NCBI RefSeq assembly: GCF_051020765.1
Contig: NW_027469102.1
Location: forward strand, 310,001 to 374,000
Source: Lasioglossum baleicum
Lineage: Eukaryota > Arthropoda > Insecta > Hymenoptera > Halictidae
Length of the DNA: 64,000 nt
Reading direction: 5' to 3'
Shown: in pieces, positions 50,233-63,602 of the stretch
Layout: every line of letters begins with the position of its first letter
Numbering within the stretch: the stretch's first letter is position 1
Made by a program: the position numbers and the translations under genes
Notes under the pieces: model-generated
Databases searched by the model: none
Told to the model about the DNA's origin: nothing
Seen by the model: the letters and a program-made list of their open reading frames with translations, nothing else

Positions 50233-52309
50233 ACTCGACTAGCCTGCGGGATGCATCCTCTCGCACGTGTTTTTACTCGACTTGCCTGCGGGATGCATCC
50301 TCTCGCACGTGTTTTTGCTCGACTAGCCTGCGGGATGCATCCTCTCGCACGTGTTTTTCTCGACTACCCTGCGGGATGCATCCTCTCGCACGTGTTTTTG
50401 CTCGACTAGCCATGCGCATCCCAAAAAACCTGCGCACGCGCATCCCACAAAACCTGCGCATGCGCATCCCACAAAACCTCGCACGTGTTTTCACTCGTCT
50501 AGCCTGCAGGATGCATCCTCTCGCACGTGTTTTTACTCGACTAGCCTGCGGGATGCATCCTCTCGCACGTGTTTTTGCTCGACTAGCCATGCGCATCCCA
50601 AAAAACCTGCGCATGCGCATCCCACAAAACCTGCGCATGCGCATCCCACAAAACCTCGCACGTGTTTTTACTCGACTAGCCTGCGGGATGCATCCTCTCG
50701 CACGTGTTTTTACCCGACTAGCCTGCGGGATGCATCCTCTCGCACGTGTTTTTACTCGACTAGCCTGCGGGATGCATCCTCTCGCACGTGTTTTTACTCG
50801 ACTAGCCTGCAGGATGCATCCTCTCGCACGTGTTTTTACTCGACTAGCCTGCGGGATGCATCCTCTCGCACGTGTTTTTGCTCGACCAGCCTGCGGGATG
50901 CATCCTCTCGCACGTGTTTTTGCTCGACTAGCCTGCGGGATGCATCCTCTCGCACGTGTTTTTACTCGACTAGCCTTCGGGATTCATCCTCTCGCACGTG
51001 TTTTTACTCGACTAGCCTGCGGGATGCATCCTCACGCACGTGTTTTTGCTCGACTAGCCATGCGCATCCCAAAAAACCTGCGCATGCGCATCCCAAAAAA
51101 CCTGCGCATGCGCATCCCACAAAACCTCGCACGTGTTTTTACTCGACTAGCCTGCGGGATGCATCCTCTCGCACGTGTTTTTACTCGACTTGCCTGCGGG
51201 ATGCATCCTCTCGCACGTGTTTTTGCTCGACTAGCCTGCGGGATGCATCCTCTCGCACGTGTTTTTACTCGACTACCCTGCGGGATGCATCCTCTCGCAC
51301 GTGTTTTTACTCGACTAGCCTGCGGGATGCATCCTCTCGCACGTGTTTTTGCTCGACTAGCCATGCGCATCCCAAAAAACCTGCGCATGCGCATCCCAAA
51401 AAACCTGCGCATGCGCATCCCAAAAAACCTGCGCATGCGCATCCCACAAAACCTGCGCATGCGCATCCCACAAAACCTCGCACGTGTTTTTACTCGACTA
51501 GCCTGCGGGATGCATCCTCTCGCACGTGTTTTTGCTCGACTAGCCATGCGCATCCCAAAAAACCTGCGCATGCGCATCCCAAAAAACCTGCGCATGCGCA
51601 TCCCACAAAACCTGCGCATGCGCATCCCACAAAACCTGCGCATGCGCATCCCACAAAACCTCGCACTTGTTTTTACTCGACTACCCTGCGGGATGCATCC
51701 CCTCGCACGTGTTTTTGCTCCACTAGCCATGCGCATCCCAAAAAACCTGCGCATGCGCATCCCACAAAACCTGCGCATGCGCATCCCACAAAACCTCGCA
51801 CGTGTTTTTACTCGACTAGCCTGCGGGATGCATCCTCTCGCACGTGTTTTTACTCGACTTGCCTGCGGGATGCATCCTCTCGCACGTGTTTTTGCTCGAC
51901 TAGCCTGCGGGATGCATCCTCTCGCACGTGTTTTTACTCGACTACCCTGCGGGATGCATCCTCTCCCACGTGTTTTTACTCGACTACCCTGCGGGATGCA
52001 TCCTCTCGCACGTGTTTTTGCTCGACTAGCCATGCGCATCCCAAAAAACCTGCGCATGCGCATCCCACAAAACCTGCGCATGCGCATCCCACAAAACCTC
52101 GCACGTGTTTTTACTCGACTAGCCTGCGGGATGCATCCTCTCGCACGTGTTTTTACTCGACTAGCCTGCGGGATGCATCCTCTCGCACGTGTTTTTACTC
52201 GACTAGCCTGCGGGATGCATCCTCTCGCACGTGTTTTTACTCGACTAGCCTGCGGGATGCATCCTCTCGCACGTGTTTTTGCTCGACTAGCCTGCGGGAT
52301 GCATCCTCT
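50233..52309 (+). repeat. Copy 2 of pair about 3.85 kb apart
   Basis: Partner of 46.37-48.47 kb with one B unit fewer near 51.1 kb. The two copies are separated by the 816-bp tandem region, so the 48.5-50.2 kb stretch was amplified or inserted between them. Private changes here: CCTCACGCACG near 51,035 and GCATCCCCTCG near 51,700. Confidence 0.83.
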
Positions 52310-53215
52310 CGCACGTGTTCTTACTCGACTACCCTGCGGGATGCATCCTCTCGCACGTGTTTTTGCTCGACTAGCCATGCGCATCCCAAAAAACCGGCGC
52401 ATGCGCATCCCACAAAACCTGCGCATGCGCATCCCACAAAACCTCGCACGTGTTTTTACTCGACTAGCCTGCGGGATGCATCCTCTCGCACGTGTTTTTA
52501 CTCGACTTGCCTGCGGGATGCATCCTCTCGCACGTGTTTTTGCTCGACTAGCCTGCGGGATGCATCCTCTCGCACGTGTTTTTCTCGACTACCCTGCGGG
52601 ATGCATCCTCTCGCCCGTGTTTTTGCTCGACCAGCCTGCGGGATGCATCCTCTCGCACGTGTTTTTACTCGACTAGCCTGCAGGATGCATCCTCTCGCAC
52701 GTGTTTTTGCTCGACCAGCCTGCGGGATGCATCCTCTCGCACGTGTTTTTGCTCGACTAGCCTGCGGGATGCATCCTCTCGCACGTGTTTTTACTCGACT
52801 AGCCTTCGGGATTCATCCTCTCGCACGTGTTTTTACTCGACTAGCCTGCGGGATGCATCCTCTCGCACGTGTTTTTGCTCGACTAGCCATGCGCATCCCA
52901 AAAAACCTGCGCATGCGCATCCCAAAAAACCTGCGCATGCGCATCCCACAAAACCTGCGCATGCGCATCCCACAAAACCTCGCACGTGTTTTTACTCGAC
53001 TAGCCTGCGGGATGCATCCTCTCGCACGTGTTTTTACTCGACTTGCCTGCGGGATGCATCCTCTCGCACGTGTTTTTGCTCGACTAGCCTGCGGGATGCA
53101 TCCTCTCGCACGTGTTTTTACTCGACTACCCTGCGGGATGCATCCTCTCGCACGTGTTTTTACTCGACTAGCCTGCGGGATGCATCCTCTCGCACGTGTT
53201 TTTGCTCGACTAGCC

Positions 53216-54154
53216 ATGCGCATCCCAAAAAACCTGCGCATGCGCATCCCAAAAAACCTGCGCATGCGCATCCCAAAAAACCTGCGCATGCGCATCCCAC
53301 AAAACCTGCGCATGCGCATCCCACAAAACCTCGCACGTGTTTTTACTCGACTAGCCTGCGGGATGCATCCTCTCGCACGTGTTTTTGCTCGACTAGCCAT
53401 GCGCATCCCAAAAAACCTGCGCATGCGCATCCCAAAAAACCTGCGCATGCGCATCCCACAAAACCTCGCACTTGTTTTTACTCGACTACCCTGCGGGATG
53501 CATCCTCTCGCACGTGTTTTTGCTCGACTAGCCATGCGCATCCCAAAAAACCTGCGCATGCGCATCCCACAAAACCTGCGCATGCGCATCCCACAAAACC
53601 TGCGCATGCGCATCCCACAAAACCTCGCACTTGTTTTTACTCGACTACCCTGCGGGATGCATCCTCTCGCACGTGTTTTTGCTCCACTAGCCATGCGCAT
53701 CCCAAAAAACCTGCGCATGCGCATCCCACAAAACCTGCGCATGCGCATCCCACAAAACCTCGCACGTGTTTTTACTCGACTAGCCTGCGGGATGCATCCT
53801 CTCGCACGTGTTTTTACTCGACTTGCCTGCGGGATGCATCCTCTCGCACGTGTTTTTGCTCGACTAGCCTGCGGGATGCATCCTCTCGCACGTGTTTTTA
53901 CTCGACTACCCTGCGGGATGCATCCTCTCCCACGTGTTTTTACTCGACTACCCTGCGGGATGCATCCTCTCGCACGTGTTTTTGCTCGACTAGCCATGCG
54001 CATCCCAAAAAACCTGCGCATGCGCATCCCACAAAACCTGCGCATGCGCATCCCACAAAACCTGCGCATGCGCATCCCACAAAACCTCGCACGTGTTTTT
54101 ACTCGACTAGCCTGCGGGATGCATCCTCTCGCACGTGTTTTTGCTCGACTAGCC
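53216..54154 (+). repeat. Copy 1 of 828-bp tandem duplication
   Basis: GCTCCACTAGCC at 53,681 and TCCTCTCCCACG at 53,923 recur at 54,509 and 54,751, 828 bp on. The opening K-K-K-Q-Q B block at 53,216 recurs at 54,155 (939 bp), so this copy has 111 bp more, including an additional CACTTG unit and B block. Confidence 0.82.
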
Positions 54155-54966
54155 ATGCGCATCCCAAAAAACCTGCGCATGCGCATCCCAAAAAACCTGC
54201 GCATGCGCATCCCAAAAAACCTGCGCATGCGCATCCCACAAAACCTGCGCATGCGCATCCCACAAAACCTCGCACGTGTTTTTACTCGACTAGCCTGCGG
54301 GATGCATCCTCTCGCACGTGTTTTTGCTCGACTAGCCATGCGCATCCCAAAAAACCTGCGCATGCGCATCCCAAAAAACCTGCGCATGCGCATCCCACAA
54401 AACCTGCGCATGCGCATCCCACAAAACCTGCGCATGCGCATCCCACAAAACCTCGCACTTGTTTTTACTCGACTACCCTGCGGGATGCATCCTCTCGCAC
54501 GTGTTTTTGCTCCACTAGCCATGCGCATCCCAAAAAACCTGCGCATGCGCATCCCACAAAACCTGCGCATGCGCATCCCACAAAACCTCGCACGTGTTTT
54601 TACTCGACTAGCCTGCGGGATGCATCCTCTCGCACGTGTTTTTACTCGACTTGCCTGCGGGATGCATCCTCTCGCACGTGTTTTTGCTCGACTAGCCTGC
54701 GGGATGCATCCTCTCGCACGTGTTTTTACTCGACTACCCTGCGGGATGCATCCTCTCCCACGTGTTTTTACTCGACTACCCTGCGGGATGCATCCTCTCG
54801 CACGTGTTTTTGCTCGACTAGCCATGCGCATCCCAAAAAACCTGCGCATGCGCATCCCACAAAACCTGCGCATGCGCATCCCACAAAACCTGCGCATGCG
54901 CATCCCACAAAACCTCGCACGTGTTTTTACTCGACTAGCCTGCGGGATGCATCCTCTCGCACGTGT
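54155..54966 (+). repeat. Copy 2 of 828-bp tandem duplication
   Basis: Partner of the segment at 53,216. It begins with the same K-K-K-Q-Q block and ends near 54,966, where one copy enters a G-type A unit and the other an A-type unit. Both carry the GCTCCAC and CTCCCACG changes that also occur at 47.9-48.1 and 51.7-52.0 kb. Confidence 0.82.
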
Positions 54967-57130
54967 TTTTACTCGACTAGCCTGCGGGATGCATCCTCTC
55001 GCACGTGTTTTTACTCGACTAGCCTGCGGGATGCATCCTCTCGCACGTGTTTTTACTCGACTAGCCTGCGGGATGCATCCTCTCGCACGTGTTTTTGCTC
55101 GACTAGCCTGCGGGATGCATCCTCTCGCACGTGTTCTTACTCGACTACCCTGCGGGATGCATCCTCTCGCACGTGTTTTTGCTCGACTAGCCATGCGCAT
55201 CCCAAAAAACCGGCGCATGCGCATCCCACAAAACCTGCGCATGCGCATCCCACAAAACCTCGCACGTGTTTTTACTCGACTAGCCTGCGGGATGCATCCT
55301 CTCGCACGTGTTTTTACTCGACTTGCCTGCGGGATGCATCCTCTCGCACGTGTTTTTGCTCGACTAGCCTGCGGGATGCATCCTCTCGCACGTGTTTTTC
55401 TCGACTACCCTGCGGGATGCATCCTCTCGCACGTGTTTTTGCTCGACCAGCCTGCGGGATGCATCCTCTCGCACGTGTTTTTGCTCGACTAGCCTGCGGG
55501 ATGCATCCTCTCGCACGTGTTTTTACTCGACTAGCCTTCGGGATTCATCCTCTCGCACGTGTTTTTACTCGACTAGCCTGCGGGATGCATCCTCTCGCAC
55601 GTGTTTTTGCTCGACTAGCCATGCGCATCCCAAAAAACCTGCGCATGCGCATCCCACAAAACCTCGCACGTGTTTTTACTCGACTAGCCTGCGGGATGCA
55701 TCCTCTCGCACGTGTTTTTACTCGACTAGCCTGCAGGATGCATCCTCTCGCACGTGTTTTTGCTCGACCAGCCTGCGGGATGCATCCTCTCGCACGTGTT
55801 TTTGCTCGACTAGCCTGCGGGATGCATCCTCTCGCACGTGTTTTTACTCGACTAGCCTTCGGGATTCATCCTCTCGCACGTGTTTTTACTCGACTAGCCT
55901 GCGGGATGCATCCTCTCGCACGTGTTTTTGCTCGACTAGCCATGCGCATCCCAAAAAACCTGCGCATGCGCATCCCAAAAAACCTGCGCATGCGCATCCC
56001 ACAAAACCTGCGCATGCGCATCCCACAAAACCTCGCACGTGTTTTTACTCGACTAGCCTGCGGGATGCATCCTCTCGCACGTGTTTTTACTCGACTTGCC
56101 TGCGGGATGCATCCTCTCGCACGTGTTTTTGCTCGACTAGCCTGCGGGATGCATCCTCTCGCACGTGTTTTTACTCGACTACCCTGCGGGATGCATCCTC
56201 TCGCACGTGTTTTTACTCGACTAGCCTGCGGGATGCATCCTCTCGCACGTGTTTTTGCTCGACTAGCCATGCGCATCCCAAAAAACCTGCGCATGCGCAT
56301 CCCAAAAAACCTGCGCATGCGCATCCCAAAAAACCTGCGCATGCGCATCCCACAAAACCTGCGCATGCGCATCCCACAAAACCTCGCACGTGTTTTTACT
56401 CGACTAGCCTGCGGGATGCATCCTCTCGCACGTGTTTTTGCTCGACTAGCCATGCGCATCCCAAAAAACCTGCGCATGCGCATCCCAAAAAACCTGCGCA
56501 TGCGCATCCCACAAAACCTGCGCATGCGCATCCCACAAAACCTCGCACTTGTTTTTACTCGACTACCCTGCGGGATGCATCCTCTCGCACGTGTTTTTGC
56601 TCGACTAGCCATGCGCATCCCAAAAAACCTGCGCATGCGCATCCCACAAAACCTGCGCATGCGCATCCCACAAAACCTCGCACGTGTTTTTACTCGACTA
56701 GCCTGCGGGATGCATCCTCTCGCACGTGTTTTTACTCGACTTGCCTGCGGGATGCATCCTCTCGCACGTGTTTTTGCTCGACTAGCCTGCGGGATGCATC
56801 CTCTCGCACGTGTTTTTACTCGACTACCCTGCGGGATGCATCCTCTCGCACGTGTTTTTACTCGACTACCCTGCGGGATGCATCCTCTCGCACGTGTTTT
56901 TGCTCGACTAGCCATGCGCATCCCACAAAACCTGCGCATGCGCATCCCACAAAACCTCGCACGTGTTTTTACTCGACTAGCCTGCGGGATGCATCCTCTC
57001 GCACGTGTTTTTACTCGACTAGCCTGCGGGATGCATCCTCTCGCACGTGTTTTTACTCGACTTGCCTGCGGGATGCATCCTCTCGCACGTGTTTTTGCTC
57101 GACTAGCCTGCGGGATGCATCCTCTCGCAC

Positions 57131-60100
57131 GTGTTTTTCTCGACTACCCTGCGGGATGCATCCTCTCGCACGTGTTTTTGCTCGACCAGCCTGCGGGATG
57201 CATCCTCTCGCACGTGTTTTTGCTCGACTAGCCTGCGGGATGCATCCTCTCGCACGTGTTTTTACTCGACTAGCCTTCGGGATTCATCCTCTCGCACGTG
57301 TTTTTACTCGACTAGCCTGCGGGATGCATCCTCTCGCACGTGTTTTTGCTCGACTAGCCATGCGCATCCCAAAAAACCTGCGCATGCGCATCCCACAAAA
57401 CCTCGCACGTGTTTTTACTCGACTAGCCTGCGGGATGCATCCTCTCGCACGTGTTTTTACTCGACTTGCCTGCGGGATGCATCCTCTCGCACGTGTTTTT
57501 GCTCGACTAGCCTGCGGGATGCATCCTCTCGCACGTGTTTTTACTCGACTACCCTGCGGGATGCATCCTCTCGCACGTGTTTTTACTCGACTAGCCTGCG
57601 GGATGCATCCTCTCGCACGTGTTTTTGCTCGACTAGCCATGCGCATCCCAAAAAACCTGCGCATGCGCATCCCAAAAAACCTGCGCATGCGCATCCCCCA
57701 AAACCTGCGCATGCGCATCCCACAAAACCTCGCACGTGTTTTTACTCGACTAGCCTGCGGGATGCATCCTCTCGCACGCGTTTTTGCTCGACTAGCCATG
57801 CGCATCCCAAAAAACCTGCGCATGCGCATCCCAAAAAACCTGCGCATGCGCATCCCACAAAACCTGCGCATGCGCATCCCACAAAACCTCGCACTTGTTT
57901 TTACTCGACTACCCTGCGGGATGCATCCTCTCGCACGTGTTTTTGCTCGACTAGCCATGCGCATCCCACAAAACCTGCGCATGCGCATCCCACAAAACCT
58001 CGCACGTGTTTTTACTCGACTAGCCTGCGGGATGCATCCTCTCGCACGTGTTTTTACTCGACTTGCCTGCGGGATGCATCCTCTCGCACGTGTTTTTGCT
58101 CGACTAGCCTGCGGGATGCATCCTCTCGCACGTGTTTTTCTCGACTACCCTGCGGGATGCATCCTCTCGCACGTGTTTTTGCTCGACTAGCCATGCGCAT
58201 CCCAAAAAACCTGCGCACGCGCATCCCACAAAACCTGCGCATGCGCATCCCACAAAACCTCGCACGTGTTTTTACTCGTCTAGCCTGCAGGATGCATCCT
58301 CTCGCACGTGTTTTTACTCGACTAGCCTGCGGGATGCATCCTCTCGCACGTGTTTTTGCTCGACTAGCCATGCGCATCCCAAAAAACCTGCGCATGCGCA
58401 TCCCACAAAACCTGCGCATGCGCATCCCACAAAACCTGCGCATGCGCATCCCACAAAACCTCGCACGTGTTTTTACTCGACTAGCCTGCGGGATGCATCC
58501 TCTCGCACGTGTTTTTACCCGACTAGCCTGCGGGATGCATCCTCTCGCACGTGTTTTTACTCGACTAGCCTGCGGGATGCATCCTCTCGAACGTGTTTTT
58601 ACTCGACTAGCCTGCAGGATGCATCCTCTCGCACGTGTTTTTACTCGACTAGCCTGCGGGATGCATCCTCTCGCACGTGTTTTTGCTCGACCAGCCTGCG
58701 GGATGCATCCTCTCGCACGTGTTTTTGCTCGACTAGCCTGCGGGATGCATCCTCTCGCACGTGTTTTTACTCGACTAGCCTTCGGGATTCATCCTCTCGC
58801 ACGTGTTTTTACTCGACTAGCCTGCGGGATGCATCCTCTCGCACGTGTTTTTGCTCGACTAGCCATGCGCATCCCAAAAAACCTGCGCATGCGCATCCCA
58901 CAAAACCTCGCACGTGTTTTTACTCGACTAGCCTGCGGGATGCATCCTCTCGCACGTGTTTTTACTCGACTAGCCTGCAGGATGCATCCTCTCGCACGTG
59001 TTTTTGCTCGACCAGCCTGCGGGATGCATCCTCTCGCACGTGTTTTTGCTCGACTAGCCTGCGGGATGCATCCTCTCGCACGTGTTTTTACTCGACTAGC
59101 CTTCGGGATTCATCCTCTCGCACGTGTTTTTACTCGACTAGCCTGCGGGATGCATCCTCTCGCACGTGTTTTTGCTCGACTAGCCATGCGCATCCCAAAA
59201 AACCTGCGCATGCGCATCCCAAAAAACCTGCGCATGCGCATCCCACAAAACCTGCGCATGCGCATCCCACAAAACCTCGCACGTGTTTTTACTCGACTAG
59301 CCTGCGGGATGCATCCTCTCGCACGTGTTTTTACTCGACTTGCCTGCGGGATGCATCCTCTCGCACGTGTTTTTGCTCGACTAGCCTGCGGGATGCATCC
59401 TCTCGCACGTGTTTTTACTCGACTACCCTGCGGGATGCATCCTCTCGCACGTGTTTTTACTCGACTAGCCTGCGGGATGCATCCTCTCGCACGTGTTTTT
59501 GCTCGACTAGCCATGCGCATCCCAAAAAACCTGCGCATGCGCATCCCAAAAAACCTGCGCATGCGCATCCCAAAAAACCTGCGCATGCGCATCCCACAAA
59601 ACCTGCGCATGCGCATCCCACAAAACCTCGCACGTGTTTTTACTCGACTAGCCTGCGGGATGCATCCTCTCGCACGTGTTTTTGCTCGACTAGCCATGCG
59701 CATCCCAAAAAACCTGCGCATGCGCATCCCAAAAAACCTGCGCATGCGCATCCCACAAAACCTGCGCATGCGCATCCCACAAAACCTGCGCATGCGCATC
59801 CCACAAAACCTCGCACTTGTTTTTACTCGACTACCCTGCGGGATGCATCCTCTCGCACGTGTTTTTGCTCGACTAGCCATGCGCATCCCAAAAAACCTGC
59901 GCATGCGCATCCCACAAAACCTGCGCATGCGCATCCCACAAAACCTCGCACGTGTTTTTACTCGACTAGCCTGCGGGATGCATCCTCTCGCACGTGTTTT
60001 TACTCGACTTGCCTGCGGGATGCATCCTCTCGCACGTGTTTTTGCTCGACTAGCCTGCGGGATGCATCCTCTCGCACGTGTTTTTACTCGACTACCCTGC

Positions 60101-60707
60101 GGGATGCATCCTCTCGCACGTGTTTTTACTCGACTACCCTGCGGGATGCATCCTCTCGCACGTGTTTTTGCTCGACTAGCCATGCGCATCCCAAAAAACC
60201 TGCGCATGCGCATCCCACAAAACCTGCGCATGCGCATCCCACAAAACCTGCGCATGCGCATCCCACAAAACCTCGCACGTGTTTTTACTCGACTAGCCTG
60301 CGGGATGCATCCTCTCGCACGTGTTTTTACTCGACTAGCCTGCGGGATGCATCCTCTCGCACGTGTTTTTACTCGACTAGCCTGCGGGATGCATCCTCTC
60401 GCACGTGTTTTTGCTCGACTAGCCTGCGGGATGCATCCTCTCGCACGTGTTCTTACTCGACTACCCTGCGGGATGCATCCGCTCGCACGTGTTTTTGCTC
60501 GACTAGCCATGCGCATCCCAAAAAACCGGCGCATGCGCATCCCACAAAACCTGCGCATGCGCATCCCACAAAACCTCGCACGTGTTTTTACTCGACTAGC
60601 CTGCGGGATGCATCCTCTCGCACGTGTTTTTACTCGACTTGCCTGCGGGATGCATCCTCTCGCACGTGTTTTTGCTCGACTAGCCTGCGGGATGCATCCT
60701 CTCGCAC
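57131..60707 (+). repeat. Copy 1 of 3,577-bp tandem duplication
   Basis: 41-bp markers with GTG at 57,131 and 58,132 match 60,708 and 61,757 (offsets 3,577 and 3,625; two B units gained). CTCTCGAACG at 58,586 matches 62,211. GCATCCCCCAAAAC near 57,690 matches a unit near 61,270. Parts of this copy also match 55.56-56.53 kb at an offset of 3,244 (TGCAGG at 55,732 and 58,976), so this period was used more than once. Confidence 0.83.
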
Positions 60708-61756
60708 GTGTTTTTCTCGACTACCCTGCGGGATGCATCCTCTCGCACGTGTTTTTGCTCGACCAGCCTGCGGGATGCATCCTCTCGCACGTGTTTTTGC
60801 TCGACTAGCCTGCGGGATGCATCCTCTCGCACGTGTTTTTACTCGACTAGCCTTCGGGATTCATTCTCTCGCACGTGTTTTTACTCGACTAGCCTGCGGG
60901 ATGCATCCTCTCGCACGTGTTTTTGCTCGACTAGCCATGCGCATCCCAAAAAACCTGCGCATGCGCATCCCACAAAACCTCGCACGTGTTTTTACTCGAC
61001 TAGCCTGCGGGATGCATCCTCTCGCACGTGTTTTTACTCGACTTGCCTGCGGGATGCATCCTCTCGCACGTGTTTTTGCTCGACTAGCCTGCGGGATGCA
61101 TCCTCTCGCACGTGTTTTTACTCGACTACCCTGCGGGATGCATCCTCTCGCACGTGTTTTTACTCGACTAGCCTGCGGGATGCATCCTCTCGCACGTGTT
61201 TTTGCTCGACTAGCCATGCGCATCCCAAAAAACCTGCGCATGCGCATCCCAAAAAACCTGCGCATGCGCATCCCCCAAAACCTGCGCATGCGCATCCCAC
61301 AAAACCTCGCACGTGTTTTTACTCGACTAGCCTGCGGGATGCATCCTCTCGCACGCGTTTTTGCTCGACTAGCCATGCGCATCCCAAAAAACCTGCGCAT
61401 GCGCATCCCAAAAAACCTGCGCATGCGCATCCCACAAAACCTGCGCATGCGCATCCCACAAAACCTGCGCATGCGCATCCCACAAAACCTCGCACTTGTT
61501 TTTACTCGACTACCCTGCGGGATGCATCCTCTCGCACGTGTTTTTGCTCGACTAGCCATGCGCATCCCAAAAAACCTGCGCATGCGCATCCCACAAAACC
61601 TGCGCATGCGCATCCCACAAAACCTCGCACGTGTTTTTACTCGACTAGCCTGCGGGATGCATCCTCTCGCACGTGTTTTTACTCGACTTGCCTGCGGGAT
61701 GCATCCTCTCGCACGTGTTTTTGCTCGACTAGCCTGCGGGATGCATCCTCTCGCAC

Positions 61757-63602
61757 GTGTTTTTCTCGACTACCCTGCGGGATGCATCCTCTCGCACGTG
61801 TTTTTGCTCGACTAGCCATGCGCATCCCAAAAAACCTGCGCACGCGCATCCCACAAAACCTGCGCATGCGCATCCCACAAAACCTCGCACGTGTTTTTAC
61901 TCGTCTAGCCTGCAGGATGCATCCTCTCGCACGTGTTTTTACTCGACTAGCCTGCGGGATGCATCCTCTCGCACGTGTTTTTGCTCGACTAGCCATGCGC
62001 ATCCCAAAAAACCTGCGCATGCGCATCCCACAAAACCTGCGCATGCGCATCCCACAAAACCTGCGCATGCGCATCCCACAAAACCTCGCACGTGTTTTTA
62101 CTCGACTAGCCTGCGGGATGCATCCTCTCGCACGTGTTTTTACCCGACTAGCCTGCGGGATGCATCCTCTCGCACGTGTTTTTACTCGACTAGCCTGCGG
62201 GATGCATCCTCTCGAACGTGTTTTTACTCGACTAGCCTGCAGGATGCATCCTCTCGCACGTGTTTTTACTCGACTAGCCTGCGGGATGCATCCTCTCGCA
62301 CGTGTTTTTGCTCGACCAGCCTGCGGGATGCATCCTCTCGCACGTGTTTTTGCTCGACTAGCCTGCGGGATGCATCCTCTCGCACGTGTTTTTACTCGAC
62401 TAGCCTTCGGGATTCATCCTCTCGCACGTGTTTTTACTCGACTAGCCTGCGGGATGCATCCTCTCGCACGTGTTTTTACTCGACTAGCCTGCGGGATGCA
62501 TCCTCTCGCACGTGTTTTTGCTCGACCAGCCTGCGGGATGCATCCTCTCGCACGTGTTTTTGCTCGACTAGCCTGCGGGATGCATCCTCTCGCACGTGTT
62601 TTTACTCGACTAGCCTTCGGGATTCATCCTCTCGCACGTGTTTTTACTCGACTAGCCTGCGGGATGCATCCTCTCGCACGTGTTTTTCTCGACTACCCTG
62701 CGGGATGCATCCTCTCGCACGTGTTTTTGCTCGACTAGCCATGCGCATCCCAAAAAACCTGCGCACGCGCATCCCACAAAACCTGCGCATGCGCATCCCA
62801 CAAAACCTCGCACGTGTTTTTACTCGTCTAGCCTGCAGGATGCATCCTCTCGCACGTGTTTTTACTCGACTAGCCTGCGGGATGCATCCTCTCGCACGTG
62901 TTTTTGCTCGACTAGCCATGCGCATCCCAAAAAACCTGCGCATGCGCATCCCACAAAACCTGCGCATGCGCATCCCACAAAACCTGCGCATGCGCATCCC
63001 ACAAAACCTCGCACGTGTTTTTACTCGACTAGCCTGCGGGATGCATCCTCTCGCACGTGTTTTTACCCGACTAGCCTGCGGGATGCATCCTCTCGCACGT
63101 GTTTTTACTCGACTAGCCTGCGGGATGCATCCTCTCGAACGTGTTTTTACTCGACTAGCCTGCAGGATGCATCCTCTCGCACGTGTTTTTACTCGACTAG
63201 CCTGCGGGATGCATCCTCTCGCACGTGTTTTTGCTCGACCAGCCTGCGGGATGCATCCTCTCGCACGTGTTTTTGCTCGACTAGCCTGCGGGATGCATCC
63301 TCTCGCACGTGTTTTTACTCGACTAGCCTTCGGGATTCATCCTCTCGCACGTGTTTTTACTCGACTAGCCTGCGGGATGCATCCTCTCGCACGTGTTTTT
63401 ACTCGACTAGCCTGCGGGATGCATCCTCTCGCACGTGTTTTTGCTCGACCAGCCTGCGGGATGCATCCTCTCGCACGTGTTTTTGCTCGACTAGCCTGCG
63501 GGATGCATCCTCTCGCACGTGTTTTTACTCGACTAGCCTTCGGGATTCATCCTCTCGCACGTGTTTTTACTCGACTAGCCTGCGGGATGCATCCTCTCGC
63601 AC
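61757..63602 (+). repeat. Nested 923-bp tandem duplication
   Basis: The 41-bp unit GTG at 61,757 recurs at 62,680, and CTCTCGAACG at 62,211 recurs at 63,134, both 923 bp apart. The 41-bp unit at 62,680 is preceded by an A-type rather than the usual G-type unit, which marks the join. Inside each copy the TTCGGGATTCAT unit recurs after 210 bp (62,404 and 62,614; 63,329 and 63,539), a duplication of exactly five A units. Confidence 0.85.
62087..62740 (+). repeat. Longest uninterrupted A run seen (15 units plus 25 bp)
   Basis: 654 bp without a B block. The length equals 14 units of 42 bp, one of 41 bp and the 25-bp head that abuts the next B block. A sister run of 613 bp (14 units plus 25 bp) lies at 63,010-63,622. 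Most A runs elsewhere are shorter, so these runs come from the 210-bp five-unit duplication. Confidence 0.88.

Noticed and set aside
46488..52676. Very long forward open frame (2,062 codons), and similar ones throughout, with 14- and 8-residue repeats
   Set aside because: It is a by-product of unit lengths divisible by three. Start is a GTG inside a 41-bp unit, ends are TAGs within ordinary A units, frames switch with each 1-bp indel unit, and no promoter, splice or flanking gene signal is visible.
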